DNA of 64,000 nt from Acidobacteriota bacterium (GCA_021794095.1 JAJYRN010000014.1:1-64000), one strand, 5' to 3'; shown: positions 1 through 10,245, counted from the stretch's first letter. Notes: a model not told the origin generated them from the sequence alone. Translations and numbers: made by a program.

Positions 1-336
1 CGCGGGGTGGCGGGCTGCGCGATCCCGCGTCGGCTTCGGTTCACGGAGTCCCGCTCCGCTGGAACCTCAGCCTCCTTGACTCGCTTGCCCGGCACCCCGC
101 GCGATGGCATTGCTTATTCCGTTCCAGGTCCTGACTGGGGCCCGGCCGCAGGGTGTACGGCCGCTACTGGGCCTCAATGGCTTTCAGCAGCGCGGCATCC
201 TTGGGAGTGTCTGCCACCCCGCGATAGCGGGTGGAAGGATCGGACAGAGGGGTCTCGTCCAATGGGAATCCCTCTGGAGGGCCCTGGCTCTATCGCCCTA
301 CACTGGTTTCTTCTGCTTTGACGCTGAGGATGGGAC
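1..336. other. left-edge region without a confident gene
   Basis: No reading frame here has a convincing start, ribosome site and family resemblance. On the minus strand a frame of about 42 codons runs from a stop near 290 to a TAG at 164-166 and ends in a protein-like tail (DTPKDAALLKAIEAQ). It could be the end of a decayed gene. The 60 bases before 337 contain the ribosome site GAGG for the methyltransferase. Confidence 0.4.
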
Positions 337-1047
337 ATGCACCTGACGGAACGTCTCAAACAAGAGCTCTGGCGGAGGTTTGGGACACAGGAGCACCCCG
401 CGGAATGGGATGGCCTCGTGTACGGTGGCGGGAAGCTGAGCCAGCGCTACTGGGAGTATTTCCAGAGCATCGAATGGCTCGCCCTCACGGAGGATTCCGT
501 CATTCTGGACATAGGCGGTGGATCACCCGTGACGGGGATGGGCTTTTTCTCGTCCCTGCTGGCCACGGTGGCGAAGCAGGTCATCGTGATGGATCCGAAC
601 ATCCAGCCGGATGCGATCCCACCGCCCAACGTCACCTTCGTGCGTGAGCCTGCGGACTATGATGGGCTCGCGCGCCTGTTGAAGGCGCATCCCGAGCTCA
701 CGCACATCAGTTGCGTGTCTGTCTTCGAACACATCGAGCCACGCCTCCGGGAAGGCCTCATCCGTGCGGTGGATGAGCACTTCGCAGGCCGTGCCTTCGT
801 CACCACGCTCGAGTACCACGCGAAGCGGACGTACTTCGAATATTCGCTGACAGCGGCCTCTTTTTCGGAGCTGTTCAGCCGATTTACCCGCTTCTACCCG
901 GACCAGTTCTGCGCTTCACCGGTCTGGTGCCAGGATGCCTACGATACTCGTACGCTGTTCCGGCCGTTCTGGCGGAAGAAACGGCAAAGTCCGGTGGACA
1001 TTCCGCGCTGGTACCCGGTGGCGCTCCGGTTCGTGCCGAGGTCCTGA
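337..1047 (+). CDS. class I SAM-dependent methyltransferase-like protein
   Basis: The 236-residue product has a Rossmann-type methyltransferase core. Motif I is visible as VILDIGGGSPVTG (about residues 53-65), followed by a second strand VIVMDPN with the acidic residue expected to bind the SAM ribose, and a post-motif strand ISCVSVFEHIE. The substrate cannot be read from the sequence. The C-terminal half (tyrosine- and phenylalanine-rich, ending PVALRFVPRS) matches no family I know. The ATG is preceded by GAGG at good spacing. It stands alone, with its stop only 3 bases from the convergent kinase gene. SAM binding is likely; which molecule is methylated is unknown. Confidence 0.65.
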   Translation: MHLTERLKQELWRRFGTQEHPAEWDGLVYGGGKLSQRYWEYFQSIEWLALTEDSVILDIGGGSPVTGMGFFSSLLATVAKQVIVMDPNIQPDAIPPPNVTFVREPADYDGLARLLKAHPELTHISCVSVFEHIEPRLREGLIRAVDEHFAGRAFVTTLEYHAKRTYFEYSLTAASFSELFSRFTRFYPDQFCASPVWCQDAYDTRTLFRPFWRKKRQSPVDIPRWYPVALRFVPRS

Positions 1048-1050
1048 ACT

Positions 1051-2181
1051 TCACGCAGTCGGCAGCTCCACCACGAATACGCTGCCGCCCGCCGGATTGT
1101 CCTCGACCCAGATCCGCCCGTCGTGGGCTTCGGCCACCAGTTGGCAGAAGGCGAGGCCGAGGCCCGATCCAGCGCGGGCGCCATTTTCCGTTTCATCCAG
1201 CCGCACGAATTTTCCGAAGATGCGCTCGCGCATGGGTTCCGGTATCCCCTGGCCCTGGTCGTGGACGCTGAGGCGAATGCCCCGCTTGGAGGGCTGGGCC
1301 TCGAGACGCGTATGGCTGCCGGTCGGTGAGTATTTCAGGGCGTTTTCGAGGAGGTTCAGCAGCAGCCTGCGCAGGAATTCCGGATCAGCCTCGATTTCCA
1401 GGCCTTCGGGACAGCCCCAGGACAGCGCATGGCTCCGGCTTCTGGCCTGGGATTCCAGCTCCTTGAGCAGGAGGGGCATCCAGGATTCCAGCGGAATCCG
1501 GGTTTTGCGAAGTTCCAGCCCCACCTGCTCGGCCCGCCCGATGTCCAGGATGTTCTGGATCATCCGTCCCATGCCGTGGGCGGTGTCCCGCAACCGCCGC
1601 AACTGGGCTTGGGCCGCAGGGATGGCATCGTCACGATCCTCCAGGACTTCGAGCCCCACCTGGATGGTCGTCAGGGGGTTCTTCAGGTCGTGCACGATGA
1701 ACTGGAACAGCTGCTCGCGCTGCCGCTGGAGGTCGAGCAGGTTGTCCCGTTCCTCCTGGATCTCGGCCTGGAGGCGCTTGAGCCGCATGAGGCTCCGAAT
1801 GCGGACGATCAGCTCCCCCTGCATGACCGGCTTGCGGAGGAAGTCGTCACCCTTGACCTGGAACGCGAGGGAGTGGATATCCGGCCGCTCGTCGCCGGTC
1901 AGGAAGATGATGGGCAGCAGGCCGCCGCCGGGCATCTCCCTGATCCTGTGGCACACTTCCAGCCCGTCCATGTCGGGCATCTGGATATCCAGGAGGATCA
2001 GGTCAGGGTGCCAGGCGGCGAAAGCTTCCAGCGCCCCCTGCCCATTCTCGGCCGTTTCCACCTGGTAGAAGCCGCGCTCCAGCATGGCGCGGACGCTCCG
2101 CCGGGCCACAGGTTCATCATCCACCACGAGAATGCGTGCCCCGTGGTCGGCCCGGCGATAGCAGATGGCCTCGTCACCCAT
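1051..2181 (-). CDS. response regulator-histidine kinase hybrid (REC first)
   Basis: The 376-residue protein starts with a receiver domain (about 16-130; phosphoacceptor Asp65 in DLILLDIQMPDMDG, conserved Lys in LRKP). A short coiled linker leads to a HisKA dimerisation helix with the H-box FIVHDLKNP (His164), then a HATPase_c domain with N-box NLLENALKY and glycine boxes DQGQGIP and GSGLGLAF. There is no membrane segment or sensor domain, so it is cytoplasmic and probably relays or modulates phosphate from another kinase. The receiver-before-kinase order resembles bacterial hybrid regulators rather than classical hybrid kinases. Its target is unknown. The gene has its own AT-rich promoter region and no partner regulator beside it. 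Confidence 0.85.
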   Translation of the reverse strand: MGDEAICYRRADHGARILVVDDEPVARRSVRAMLERGFYQVETAENGQGALEAFAAWHPDLILLDIQMPDMDGLEVCHRIREMPGGGLLPIIFLTGDERPDIHSLAFQVKGDDFLRKPVMQGELIVRIRSLMRLKRLQAEIQEERDNLLDLQRQREQLFQFIVHDLKNPLTTIQVGLEVLEDRDDAIPAAQAQLRRLRDTAHGMGRMIQNILDIGRAEQVGLELRKTRIPLESWMPLLLKELESQARSRSHALSWGCPEGLEIEADPEFLRRLLLNLLENALKYSPTGSHTRLEAQPSKRGIRLSVHDQGQGIPEPMRERIFGKFVRLDETENGARAGSGLGLAFCQLVAEAHDGRIWVEDNPAGGSVFVVELPTA

Positions 2182-2232
2182 GAAAGACCCCGAGGCGATG
2201 ATTCGAAAGTATTCGCATTAGACTTGAGTTTT

Positions 2233-2260
2233 ATGATATTTGATAAGAAAAAAATTGAAA
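2233..2260 (-). promoter_or_regulatory. candidate sigma-70 promoter for the receiver-kinase gene
   Basis: Reading the minus strand, a -10-like TATCAT (2238-2233) lies 16 bases from a weak -35-like TTTCAA (2260-2255). It sits in an unusually AT-rich stretch (about 2185-2275) in a GC-rich genome, just upstream of the kinase start at 2181. This is a pattern match only. Confidence 0.4.
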
Positions 2261-2659
2261 TTAATTTTTTACCAGACCATCCACATAGACCCATTTCCCT
2301 TCTTCGCGGGCAAAGGTGCTGGTTTCGATATGGAGGCTGCGGCGGCCGTTGGCCTGGAGGCTGGCGTGGAAGGTCACGATGCCTTCGGCATCCTCGGGGC
2401 CGCCCTCCTGTTTCGCGGTGATCTTGAGGCCCACGCAGCGGACGGCCTTGCAGTACCGGGCGAGTTCCTCGCGGTTCTCCTCGCTGCGTTTGGCCTCGCA
2501 ACGGGTGGCGATCAGGTAGCCCACCTTCCCTAGGGCGTAGGCGCTGAAGCGGGAGCGCATGAGTTGCTCCGCCGTGGCCGGAGTCTGGGCGCCCTCGATG
2601 AAGGGGCCGCAGCAGCGCTCATAGGTCTTGCCGGAGGTGCAAGGGCAGGGTCGGGACAT
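2261..2659 (-). CDS. YchJ family protein with N-terminal SEC-C motif
   Basis: The 132-residue protein begins with a SEC-C zinc-binding motif, CPCTSGKTYERCC at residues 5-17. The motif uses the Cys-x-Cys and Cys-Cys ligands also found at the SecA C-terminus. The rest (LMRSRFSAYALGKVGYLIAT, then a beta-rich tail) fits the YchJ/UPF0225 NTF2-like fold. The molecular role of YchJ proteins is not established. The gene lies 6 bases after the start-proximal end of the large BNR-repeat gene's stop, on the same strand, so the two may be co-transcribed. The family assignment is firm; function is unknown. Confidence 0.8.
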   Translation of the reverse strand: MSRPCPCTSGKTYERCCGPFIEGAQTPATAEQLMRSRFSAYALGKVGYLIATRCEAKRSEENREELARYCKAVRCVGLKITAKQEGGPEDAEGIVTFHASLQANGRRSLHIETSTFAREEGKWVYVDGLVKN

Positions 2660-2665
2660 GGGGCC

Positions 2666-5395
2666 TCAGCGGGTCTCAATGCCCGGTGCGATGGTGACCT
2701 GGATGGTCTGCTTGACCTTGGTGGTGCCCAGCGTGAGGGTCGCGGTGTAGGTTCCGGAGGGCACGAACTTCTGGGCACCGAGCCCCCCGTAGGGCGTGAG
2801 CAGCTTGGGCGAGGGGCGGAGGTTCCAGACCACCCGGCCGAGCCCCGGGATCCGGGGGAGGGTGAAGGAGGTCACCGGCTGGCCCTCGGCGTTCGAGATG
2901 GCAAGGGTGGGAGCCTGGTCGCTGAAGTCCCGGATCCAGTAGGTGAGGATCGCCCCCTCCGGCGGGTTGGCGCCGCGGTACTTGCCCTCCCCGGCGGAGT
3001 CCACCCAGCCCGGCAGGCGATAGGCGCCCTGGGCCGCACGCACGGGGAACAGGTCCGCGGGCTTCGCGATGGCGTCGGCCGTGAGGTGCTCGAGCGCGGA
3101 GATGTCATCCAGGACGTAGAGGCTCCGGCCGTGGGTGGCAATCACGAGATCGTGCTCCCGGGGCTGGATCTGGAGGTCGTCCACCTCCACGGGCGGCAGG
3201 CCGCCGAACTTCACCCAGGAGGCGCCCCGGTCCAGGCTGGCGTAGAGCCCCTCCGAGGTGCCCGCGAAGAGGAGGTCCGGGTTCACTGGATCCTCCCGCA
3301 CCACCTTCACTGGGGCATCCGGGGGCAGGTTTGACGCGATGCTGCGCCAGGTGCGTCCGCCGTCCGTCGTGCGATAGAGCAGGGGGGCATAGAGGCCCGA
3401 CCGGTAGGCGTCCACGGCGAGGTAGGCCACCTCGGGATCGTGGGCGCCCGGTGCGATGCGGCTGATCCACTGGCCCCGAGCCGGAGCGGGCACGTGGGCC
3501 GTCAGATCCACCCAGTGGGCGCCGTCATCCTCCGTCTTCCAGAGCTTGCCGTCGTCCGTTCCCGCCCACAGCAGGCCCGCCTTCGCCGGGGATTCCGCGA
3601 GGGCGAACACCACACCGTAGGTTTCCGCGCCGCTGCCGGTGGCCATGATCCTCGCGGGATCCTGGGTCGAGAGGTCGGGGCTGATGACGCGCCAGTGGTC
3701 GCCGTGGTCCGTGAAGCGGAACACCCGGTTGCCGCCCAGGTAGAGCACGCCCTTGTCGTGAAGGCTGCCGAAGAGGGGCGCATTCCAGTTGAACCGGAAT
3801 CCCGGCTGGCCTTCGGGCGGGATGGGCTGGAGGGACTTGAACTCCCCTGTGCGGAGGTTGAGGCGGTAGAGGGTGCCGCTCTGGCTCTCGGCGTAGATCA
3901 GATCGTGGTTCTGGGGATCGAACACGCAGGAGAATCCGTCGCCTCCGCCGAGGGCGGTCCAATCGCAATTGCGGATGCCGCTTTTCGTATCCGTGGCGCT
4001 GGGTCCCACCCAGTTCTCGTTGTCCTGGAGGCCTCCGGCGATGCGGTACGGGGTGCTGTCGTCCAGGGAGATCCGGTAGAACTGGCCCGAGGGTATCCGG
4101 TCCAGGTGAAGCCACGTGTGCCCGCCCTGGTAGCTCTGGTAGGTCCCACCATCGGTGCCCAGCAGCAGGCGTGCCGTGACCGGCGCCTGGGCAGGCTCGC
4201 CCGCCTTGGCCGGCTCGGGCTTCGGCGGATCCGCCTTGGGGAAGGCCAGGGCGTGGCAGTCCGGGTGGACGTGCTTGAAGAGGTCCTCGCGGAAGCTGTG
4301 CCCGCCATCGTCGGAGACGTCCAGCATGTAGCCGAGGACATAGACGCGGCGGGGGTTCACGGGATCAATGCGGATCTGGCTGAAGTAGAAGGGGCGAGGA
4401 TCCAGGGCGTTCACGCGGGTCCAGGTGTCCCCGTTGTCCTCGGAACGGAACACGCCCCCGGCCTTGCTCAGCACGTCGTCAATGCCCGTGGTGCCGCCCG
4501 CATCGCTCTGCACCACCGCCATGACCAGCTTCGGATCGGCGGGCGAGACGGCCAGCCCGATGCGGCCGGTGAGGGCGGGCAGGCCCTTCGCGAGCTTCTG
4601 CCAGGTGGCGCCGCCGTCCCGGCTCCGATAGATGCCGCCCACATCCTTGCCCTCGGATGCGGCGGGCCCGTAGGTGAAGGACCAGGGTGTGCGCCGGCGG
4701 GCGTAAAGAGCGGCATAGATCGTGTTCGGGTCCGCCGGATCCAGGGCCACGTCCCCGCAGCCCACGCGGGTGTCCAGTCCGTCCGGCGCCTTCAGGACAG
4801 CCTTCCAACTCTTCCCGCCATCCGTGGTCTTGAAGAGGCCCCGCTCCCCGCCGGGCTTCCAGAGATCGCCCATCACGGCCACATAGGCCGTGGCCGGATC
4901 CTTCGGGGACACCACGATTCGGGGAATGGCGCGGCTCCAGGCCAGACCCACGCGGGCCCAGGTGCCGCCCCCATCCGTGGAACGATAGACGCCATTCCCC
5001 CAGCCGGAACTGTTGCGGTCATTGGCTTCCCCGGTGCCCACCCAGATCACCTTGGGATCCGAGGGCGCCACCGCCACGGCGCCGATGGAGAGCAGGGGCT
5101 CCTTGTCGAAGATCGGCGAGAAGGTGGCCCCGGCGTTGCCGGTCTTCCAGACGCCGCCCGTGGCGAGGCCGATGTAGAAGGTATCGGGCGCAGCGGGATC
5201 CACGGCGATATCCGACACGCGCCCGCCCATGACGGCGGGACCGATGCTGCGGGCCTTCAGGGCGACCAGGCGCGCCGCATCCACGCGGGGTCCTTGGGGC
5301 TCCTGCGCCTGGGCCGGGGCCTTGCCTTTCGGGGGTGCGGCCAGGAGCGCCGTGGAGAGCAGGAGCATGGAGAGTAGGCGCGGGCAGGCAGGCAT
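2666..5395 (-). CDS. secreted BNR/Asp-box repeat beta-propeller protein
   Basis: The 909-residue product begins with a signal peptide (hydrophobic LLSMLLLSTALLAA, cleavage near residue 20). It carries many Asp-box/BNR repeats of the form S-x-DGG-x-TW, such as YRSTDGGGTW, FKTTDGGKSW, YRSRDGGATW, FRSEDNGDTW and YRTTDGGRTW. These repeats form the blades of sialidase- or sortilin-like propellers. A beta-rich C-terminal segment ending in an IgG-like strand pattern follows the propeller. Such proteins are abundant in Acidobacteriota and are often annotated as glycosyl hydrolase or Vps10-like, usually without enzymatic proof. I see no sialidase arginine triad. A cell-surface or periplasmic binding role is the safer reading. 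Confidence 0.75.
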   Translation of the reverse strand: MPACPRLLSMLLLSTALLAAPPKGKAPAQAQEPQGPRVDAARLVALKARSIGPAVMGGRVSDIAVDPAAPDTFYIGLATGGVWKTGNAGATFSPIFDKEPLLSIGAVAVAPSDPKVIWVGTGEANDRNSSGWGNGVYRSTDGGGTWARVGLAWSRAIPRIVVSPKDPATAYVAVMGDLWKPGGERGLFKTTDGGKSWKAVLKAPDGLDTRVGCGDVALDPADPNTIYAALYARRRTPWSFTYGPAASEGKDVGGIYRSRDGGATWQKLAKGLPALTGRIGLAVSPADPKLVMAVVQSDAGGTTGIDDVLSKAGGVFRSEDNGDTWTRVNALDPRPFYFSQIRIDPVNPRRVYVLGYMLDVSDDGGHSFREDLFKHVHPDCHALAFPKADPPKPEPAKAGEPAQAPVTARLLLGTDGGTYQSYQGGHTWLHLDRIPSGQFYRISLDDSTPYRIAGGLQDNENWVGPSATDTKSGIRNCDWTALGGGDGFSCVFDPQNHDLIYAESQSGTLYRLNLRTGEFKSLQPIPPEGQPGFRFNWNAPLFGSLHDKGVLYLGGNRVFRFTDHGDHWRVISPDLSTQDPARIMATGSGAETYGVVFALAESPAKAGLLWAGTDDGKLWKTEDDGAHWVDLTAHVPAPARGQWISRIAPGAHDPEVAYLAVDAYRSGLYAPLLYRTTDGGRTWRSIASNLPPDAPVKVVREDPVNPDLLFAGTSEGLYASLDRGASWVKFGGLPPVEVDDLQIQPREHDLVIATHGRSLYVLDDISALEHLTADAIAKPADLFPVRAAQGAYRLPGWVDSAGEGKYRGANPPEGAILTYWIRDFSDQAPTLAISNAEGQPVTSFTLPRIPGLGRVVWNLRPSPKLLTPYGGLGAQKFVPSGTYTATLTLGTTKVKQTIQVTIAPGIETR

Positions 5396-5488
5396 GAGTA
5401 CCTCGAGGCGGATTCGCCAGCATACCGCAGGAATTGAGGCATATGCCCGTCGCGCCTGCGGGGCCGCGGCCGGCGGTTCCGGGCCCCG

Positions 5489-6349
5489 TCAGAAGCCGCC
5501 CAGGTGGACCCCCAGGACCACGGCCGAGGCCACGAGGCAGTAGATCCCGAAGTAGTACCACCGGCCGGATTCGAGCCACCGGGAGAGCCACTTCAGGGCC
5601 AGCAGGCCCGCCAGGAAACTGAAGACCAGCCCGAGCAGGCTCCGGAACGCCAGGGCCGAGGCGCCGGCGAAGGCATGCACCGCCGCGGCCCGGTGGATCT
5701 CCCGGTAGAGCACGGGCGGCGTGAGGAGGATGGCCAAGGCGAAACTGAACTCCTCCGCGCTCGGACGTGCCACCTCCCGGATCAGTCCAGTGGAGATGGT
5801 CGCGCCGGAGCGCGAGAAGCCGCGGAAGGGCAGGCAGAGGCCCTGCACGAGGCCGATCCAGGCCGAATCCGCCATGCCGACCGGGTGTTCCCCCGATGCC
5901 GCAGGCTTGCGGAGGCCCGCGAACAGGATGAGCAGGCCGCCGACCGCGAGGGATGCGGACATGAGGGGGAGGTTGCCGAAGATCATCTCGATCTGGGCAT
6001 GGGGGATGGCGCGCAGCCAGATCTTCTCGATCACGAACTTGAGGCCCAGCCCGACGATCCCGGTGAGGAAGGTCGCGAACACGAGGCGCTTTCCGTAATG
6101 CCAGGCCGTCTGGCGGGTGGCGAAGTAGGCGCGCTTCCACGCCTTCCAGAAGTAGAGGGCGACCGCCAGCATGGTCCCGGTGTGGAGCACCACCAGCAGG
6201 AGGGTCGCCTCCGGGGTCGTCGGGTCAATTCTCAGCAGCTTCTCCGCCACGATGACGTGGGCCGAGCTGGAGACCGGGAGCAGCTCTGCGGCTCCCTGGA
6301 CGAGGGCCAGGAAAAGAATCTGGAACAGGGACAGATGGGCGTGGGTCAA
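5489..6349 (-). CDS. uppP: undecaprenyl-diphosphatase UppP (BacA)
   Basis: UppP removes a phosphate from undecaprenyl diphosphate, recycling the lipid carrier for peptidoglycan and O-antigen. The 286-residue polytopic membrane protein has both family signatures: QGAAELLPVSSSAH near the N-terminus (usual QGxTEFLPxSSxAH) and FRGFSRSGATIS (usual PGxSRSG). Length is normal for the family. The start is read as TTG at 6349, since AAGGA lies 6-7 bases before it and no suitable ATG follows before the first motif. The gene is downstream of hutU on the same strand with a gap of about 30 bases. Confidence 0.92.
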   Translation of the reverse strand: MTHAHLSLFQILFLALVQGAAELLPVSSSAHVIVAEKLLRIDPTTPEATLLLVVLHTGTMLAVALYFWKAWKRAYFATRQTAWHYGKRLVFATFLTGIVGLGLKFVIEKIWLRAIPHAQIEMIFGNLPLMSASLAVGGLLILFAGLRKPAASGEHPVGMADSAWIGLVQGLCLPFRGFSRSGATISTGLIREVARPSAEEFSFALAILLTPPVLYREIHRAAAVHAFAGASALAFRSLLGLVFSFLAGLLALKWLSRWLESGRWYYFGIYCLVASAVVLGVHLGGF

Positions 6350-6378
6350 GCGGAGTCCTTTGCGGATCGGGGCAAGGC

Positions 6379-8043
<1,665 letters not shown>

Positions 8044-8102
8044 GGCGGACTCCCGTGAAGCCCCCCAGTTTCCCACGGGCTGGAAGGGACGGGCATCAAG
8101 AC

Positions 8103-8753
8103 TCAGCGCCGCTCGATCACGTCGCCGGCCTCGTACCGGACCTTCGGCAGGCGGGCGTACTTGTCCTCGGGGGAACGGTAGCCGGCAGGGCAGGCGGCCA
8201 GGGTGTGGTAGCCGCTGCCTTTCAGGCCCAGGATCTCGTCATACTTGGCGGGTTCGAGGCCTTCCATGGGGCAGGTGTCAATGCCCAGCAGGGCGGCGCA
8301 GGCCATGAACTGGCCCAGGGCGATGTAAACCTGGCGGGCAGCCCACTCGGCGATGACCGCATGGCGGGGGCCCTTCACCAGGTCGCCCAGCATGTAGCCC
8401 TTGTAGCCGGCCAGGCTTTCGGGAAGGACCTCGCGTACCTCGGCGGTGCGGGTGATGAAGCGATCCAGATCGCCTTCCGTGATGTCCTCCTTGGCCAGGA
8501 ACACGACGAGGTGGCTGCAATCCTCGATCTGGGACTGGTTCCAGGAAACTGGGCGGAGCTTGGCCTTCAGGGCGGGATCCGTGACCACGATGAACTTCCA
8601 CGGCTGGAGGCCGTAGCTGGAGGGCGTCAGCACGAGGGCCTGCTCCAGCGCAGACCACTGGTCCGCAGGGATCCGGCGGGCGGGATCAAACAGCTTGGTG
8701 GCGTAGCGCCAGTGCAGGGCATCAAGAAGAGAAGGGGCTGCGAGGGGATTCAC
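8103..8753 (-). CDS. NAD(P)H-dependent nitroreductase-family oxidoreductase
   Basis: The 216-residue protein has the FMN-binding nitroreductase fold of the NfsB type. The N-terminal segment [11 protein letters not shown] contains the arginine-lysine pair that binds FMN phosphate. The segment [13 protein letters not shown] is the conserved S-x-x-x-QPW motif, and the C-terminal half has [13 protein letters not shown]. These enzymes reduce nitroaromatics and quinones using NAD(P)H; the natural substrate is not shown by sequence. The gene follows a thioredoxin gene (gap about 27 bases) and a flavodoxin gene on the same strand. The group is probably a redox or stress operon controlled from the divergent HxlR regulator's promoter region. 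Confidence 0.85.
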   Translation of the reverse strand: MNPLAAPSLLDALHWRYATKLFDPARRIPADQWSALEQALVLTPSSYGLQPWKFIVVTDPALKAKLRPVSWNQSQIEDCSHLVVFLAKEDITEGDLDRFITRTAEVREVLPESLAGYKGYMLGDLVKGPRHAVIAEWAARQVYIALGQFMACAALLGIDTCPMEGLEPAKYDEILGLKGSGYHTLAACPAGYRSPEDKYARLPKVRYEAGDVIERR

Positions 8754-8780
8754 GGAGACCTCGTTGAAAGGGTTAGAAGG

Positions 8781-9101
8781 TCAGAGGGCCTGCTGGATGA
8801 AGGCTTCGAGCTCAGTCCGGGACAGCGCGCCGATGACCTTGTCCAGGGGCTTGCCGTTCTTCATGAGCAGCAGGGTGGGCATGCTGAGAATGTCGTAGGC
8901 TTCGGATGTCTTCGGATTGTCGTCCACGTTCACACGGTAGAAGGCCACCTGGCCCTTGAAGGCCTCCGCGGCCTGGTCCACCCGCGGGGAGACTTCGCGG
9001 CAGGGGGCGCACCAGGGGGCCCAGAAATCCACCAGGGACACACCCGTGGCCACGGCTCCCTCGAAGGTGGCATCGGAAAGGGAAAGGACGAGATCAGACA
9101 T
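8781..9101 (-). CDS. trxA: thioredoxin
   Basis: The 106-residue protein is a single-domain thioredoxin with active site WCAPC at residues 30-34. The usual Trx1 motif is WCGPC. The cis-proline segment MPTLLLMKNG is intact. It reduces protein disulfides in the cytoplasm with electrons from thioredoxin reductase, which is not encoded here. The ATG at 9101 gives the normal thioredoxin length; a longer in-frame extension upstream has no family resemblance. It sits between the flavodoxin and nitroreductase genes in the same orientation. The Gly-to-Ala change in the active site is seen in several bacterial thioredoxins. Confidence 0.92.
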   Translation of the reverse strand: MSDLVLSLSDATFEGAVATGVSLVDFWAPWCAPCREVSPRVDQAAEAFKGQVAFYRVNVDDNPKTSEAYDILSMPTLLLMKNGKPLDKVIGALSRTELEAFIQQAL

Positions 9102-9181
9102 GGGTGGAGCCTCCGGAACAAAACAGATTCCCAGGTTAGCCGCGGCCGGTCGCATTCCTGTCATGGAAGGGAAAATCGGTC

Positions 9182-9733
9182 TCAGGCGCCTTGGATCCAC
9201 CGCCGGGTGGAGATGGCGACCCGCTGCCCCAGTACTTCGGCGCTCAGACGGTCGGCCTCGTTGGGCTCCACTTCCGGGGCGACCTGGCCCGCCTGGGCCA
9301 TGACGCCGGAGAAGCTGCCGAGGCGGTTGATGCCCTGCTCGTTGTAGGGCATCTCGGCGTTTCCCACCCAGATCATGCCGTGCTGCATGGCGAAGATCAT
9401 GAGGCTCTGGAGGGTGTTCAGCTTGTCGCCGCTGGGGCTGCCGCTGATGGTAAAGCCGGCGGCGAGCTTGTCCTTCCACCTCTGCTCAAGCCAGGCCTTG
9501 GAACTCGCATCCATGAACAGCTTGAAGGGGCCGCTCACGTTGCCCATGTAGGTGGGGCTGCCGAAGATGATGGCGTCGGAGGCCTCCAGTTCGGCCCAGC
9601 GGCCTTCGACCTCCTCTACGGGAACCAGACGCACCTCCGTGCCGGCGACCCGCTCCGCCCCGGCCTTGACCCGCTCTGCCATCACCCTGGTGTGGCCATA
9701 GCCGCTGTGGAACACGATGGTGGTCTTCGCCAT
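9182..9733 (-). CDS. flavodoxin-fold NAD(P)H:FMN/quinone reductase (WrbA-like)
   Basis: The 183-residue protein has a flavodoxin-like fold. The N-terminal strand TTIVFHSGYGHTRVMAE is an FMN-phosphate loop, and FGSPTYMGNVSGPFKLFMD matches the WrbA-type flavin-binding segment. A further SPSGDKLNTLQSL motif follows. It probably carries out two-electron reduction of quinones or other electrophiles. It is transcribed divergently from an HxlR-family regulator with a compact repeat-containing intergenic region. That arrangement is typical of electrophile- or quinone-responsive pairs. The ATG is preceded by GGAGG. Confidence 0.8.
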   Translation of the reverse strand: MAKTTIVFHSGYGHTRVMAERVKAGAERVAGTEVRLVPVEEVEGRWAELEASDAIIFGSPTYMGNVSGPFKLFMDASSKAWLEQRWKDKLAAGFTISGSPSGDKLNTLQSLMIFAMQHGMIWVGNAEMPYNEQGINRLGSFSGVMAQAGQVAPEVEPNEADRLSAEVLGQRVAISTRRWIQGA

Positions 9734-9788
9734 GTCAACGCTCCTCCACGAGCTTGCGAACTCGCAGGCTGTGGCACAATGGTTGGAC

Positions 9789-9835
9789 GCCTACGAACGA
9801 AAAGAAAGTAGGCACCATTTTGGAAGGTAGGCACC
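9789..9835. promoter_or_regulatory. candidate HxlR operator, three half-sites at 19-bp steps
   Basis: In the divergent gap between the flavodoxin and hxlR-type genes, GCCTAC (9789-9794), GTAGGCACC (9808-9816) and GTAGGCACC (9827-9835) lie exactly 19 bases apart. The first is in inverted orientation to the other two. The last copy overlaps the space between the ribosome site and the ATG at 9838, so occupancy could repress the regulator's own gene. That this is the HxlR operator is inferred from position. Confidence 0.5.
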
Positions 9836-9837
9836 CC

Positions 9838-10236
9838 ATGGTTCGCAAGGCCTGTTCCCTGCATCCCAATGTGCTCAGCGCCCAATGCCCCACCCGCCAG
9901 GTGCTGGACCTCATCGCCGACAAGTGGACCACCCTGGTGATCTACCTGCTGGCGCGCGGCCGCCAGCGCTACGGCGATCTGCACCGGCAGATCGGCGGCA
10001 TCAGCCAGAAGATGCTCACCCAGACCCTGCGGAAGTTGGAACGGGATGGCCTGGTGCATCGCCACGTCTATCCCGAGGTGCCCCCCCGCACCGAGTACGA
10101 GCTGACAGTCCTCGGCCACACCCTCATCGAGCCCATGGGCGCCCTCTGCGCCTGGGCTGAAGGGCATCTGGGCGAGCTGGAACAGGCCCGGAAACGCTAC
10201 GACCACCTGCAGAAGAAAGCGGCTCTCACGGCCTGA
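9838..10236 (+). CDS. HxlR-family transcriptional regulator
   Basis: The 132-residue protein is a winged-helix MarR/HxlR regulator. The signature CPTRQVLDLIADKW (usual CPVxxALDLIGGKW) includes the N-terminal cysteine, which in characterised relatives (YodB, HypR) senses quinones, diamide or hypochlorite. Helix-turn-helix residues ISQKMLTQTLRKLERDGLV and the wing VPPRTEYELT follow. The ATG at 9838 has GGAAGG upstream; a longer in-frame start at 9754 has no ribosome site. It is divergent from the flavodoxin-thioredoxin-nitroreductase group and probably represses it. A redox-sensing role is inferred from the conserved Cys and neighbours. Confidence 0.85.
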   Translation: MVRKACSLHPNVLSAQCPTRQVLDLIADKWTTLVIYLLARGRQRYGDLHRQIGGISQKMLTQTLRKLERDGLVHRHVYPEVPPRTEYELTVLGHTLIEPMGALCAWAEGHLGELEQARKRYDHLQKKAALTA

Positions 10237-10245
10237 CAGGCACGA

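Noticed and set aside
3440..5377. 645-codon plus-strand frame opposite the BNR-repeat gene
   Set aside because: Antisense shadow; the minus-strand gene has a signal peptide and repeated Asp-box motifs.
9773..9790. Sigma-54-like TGGCAC-N5-TTGGA before the hxlR-type gene
   Set aside because: The essential GC of the -12 element is GG here, so it fails the most conserved part of the consensus.
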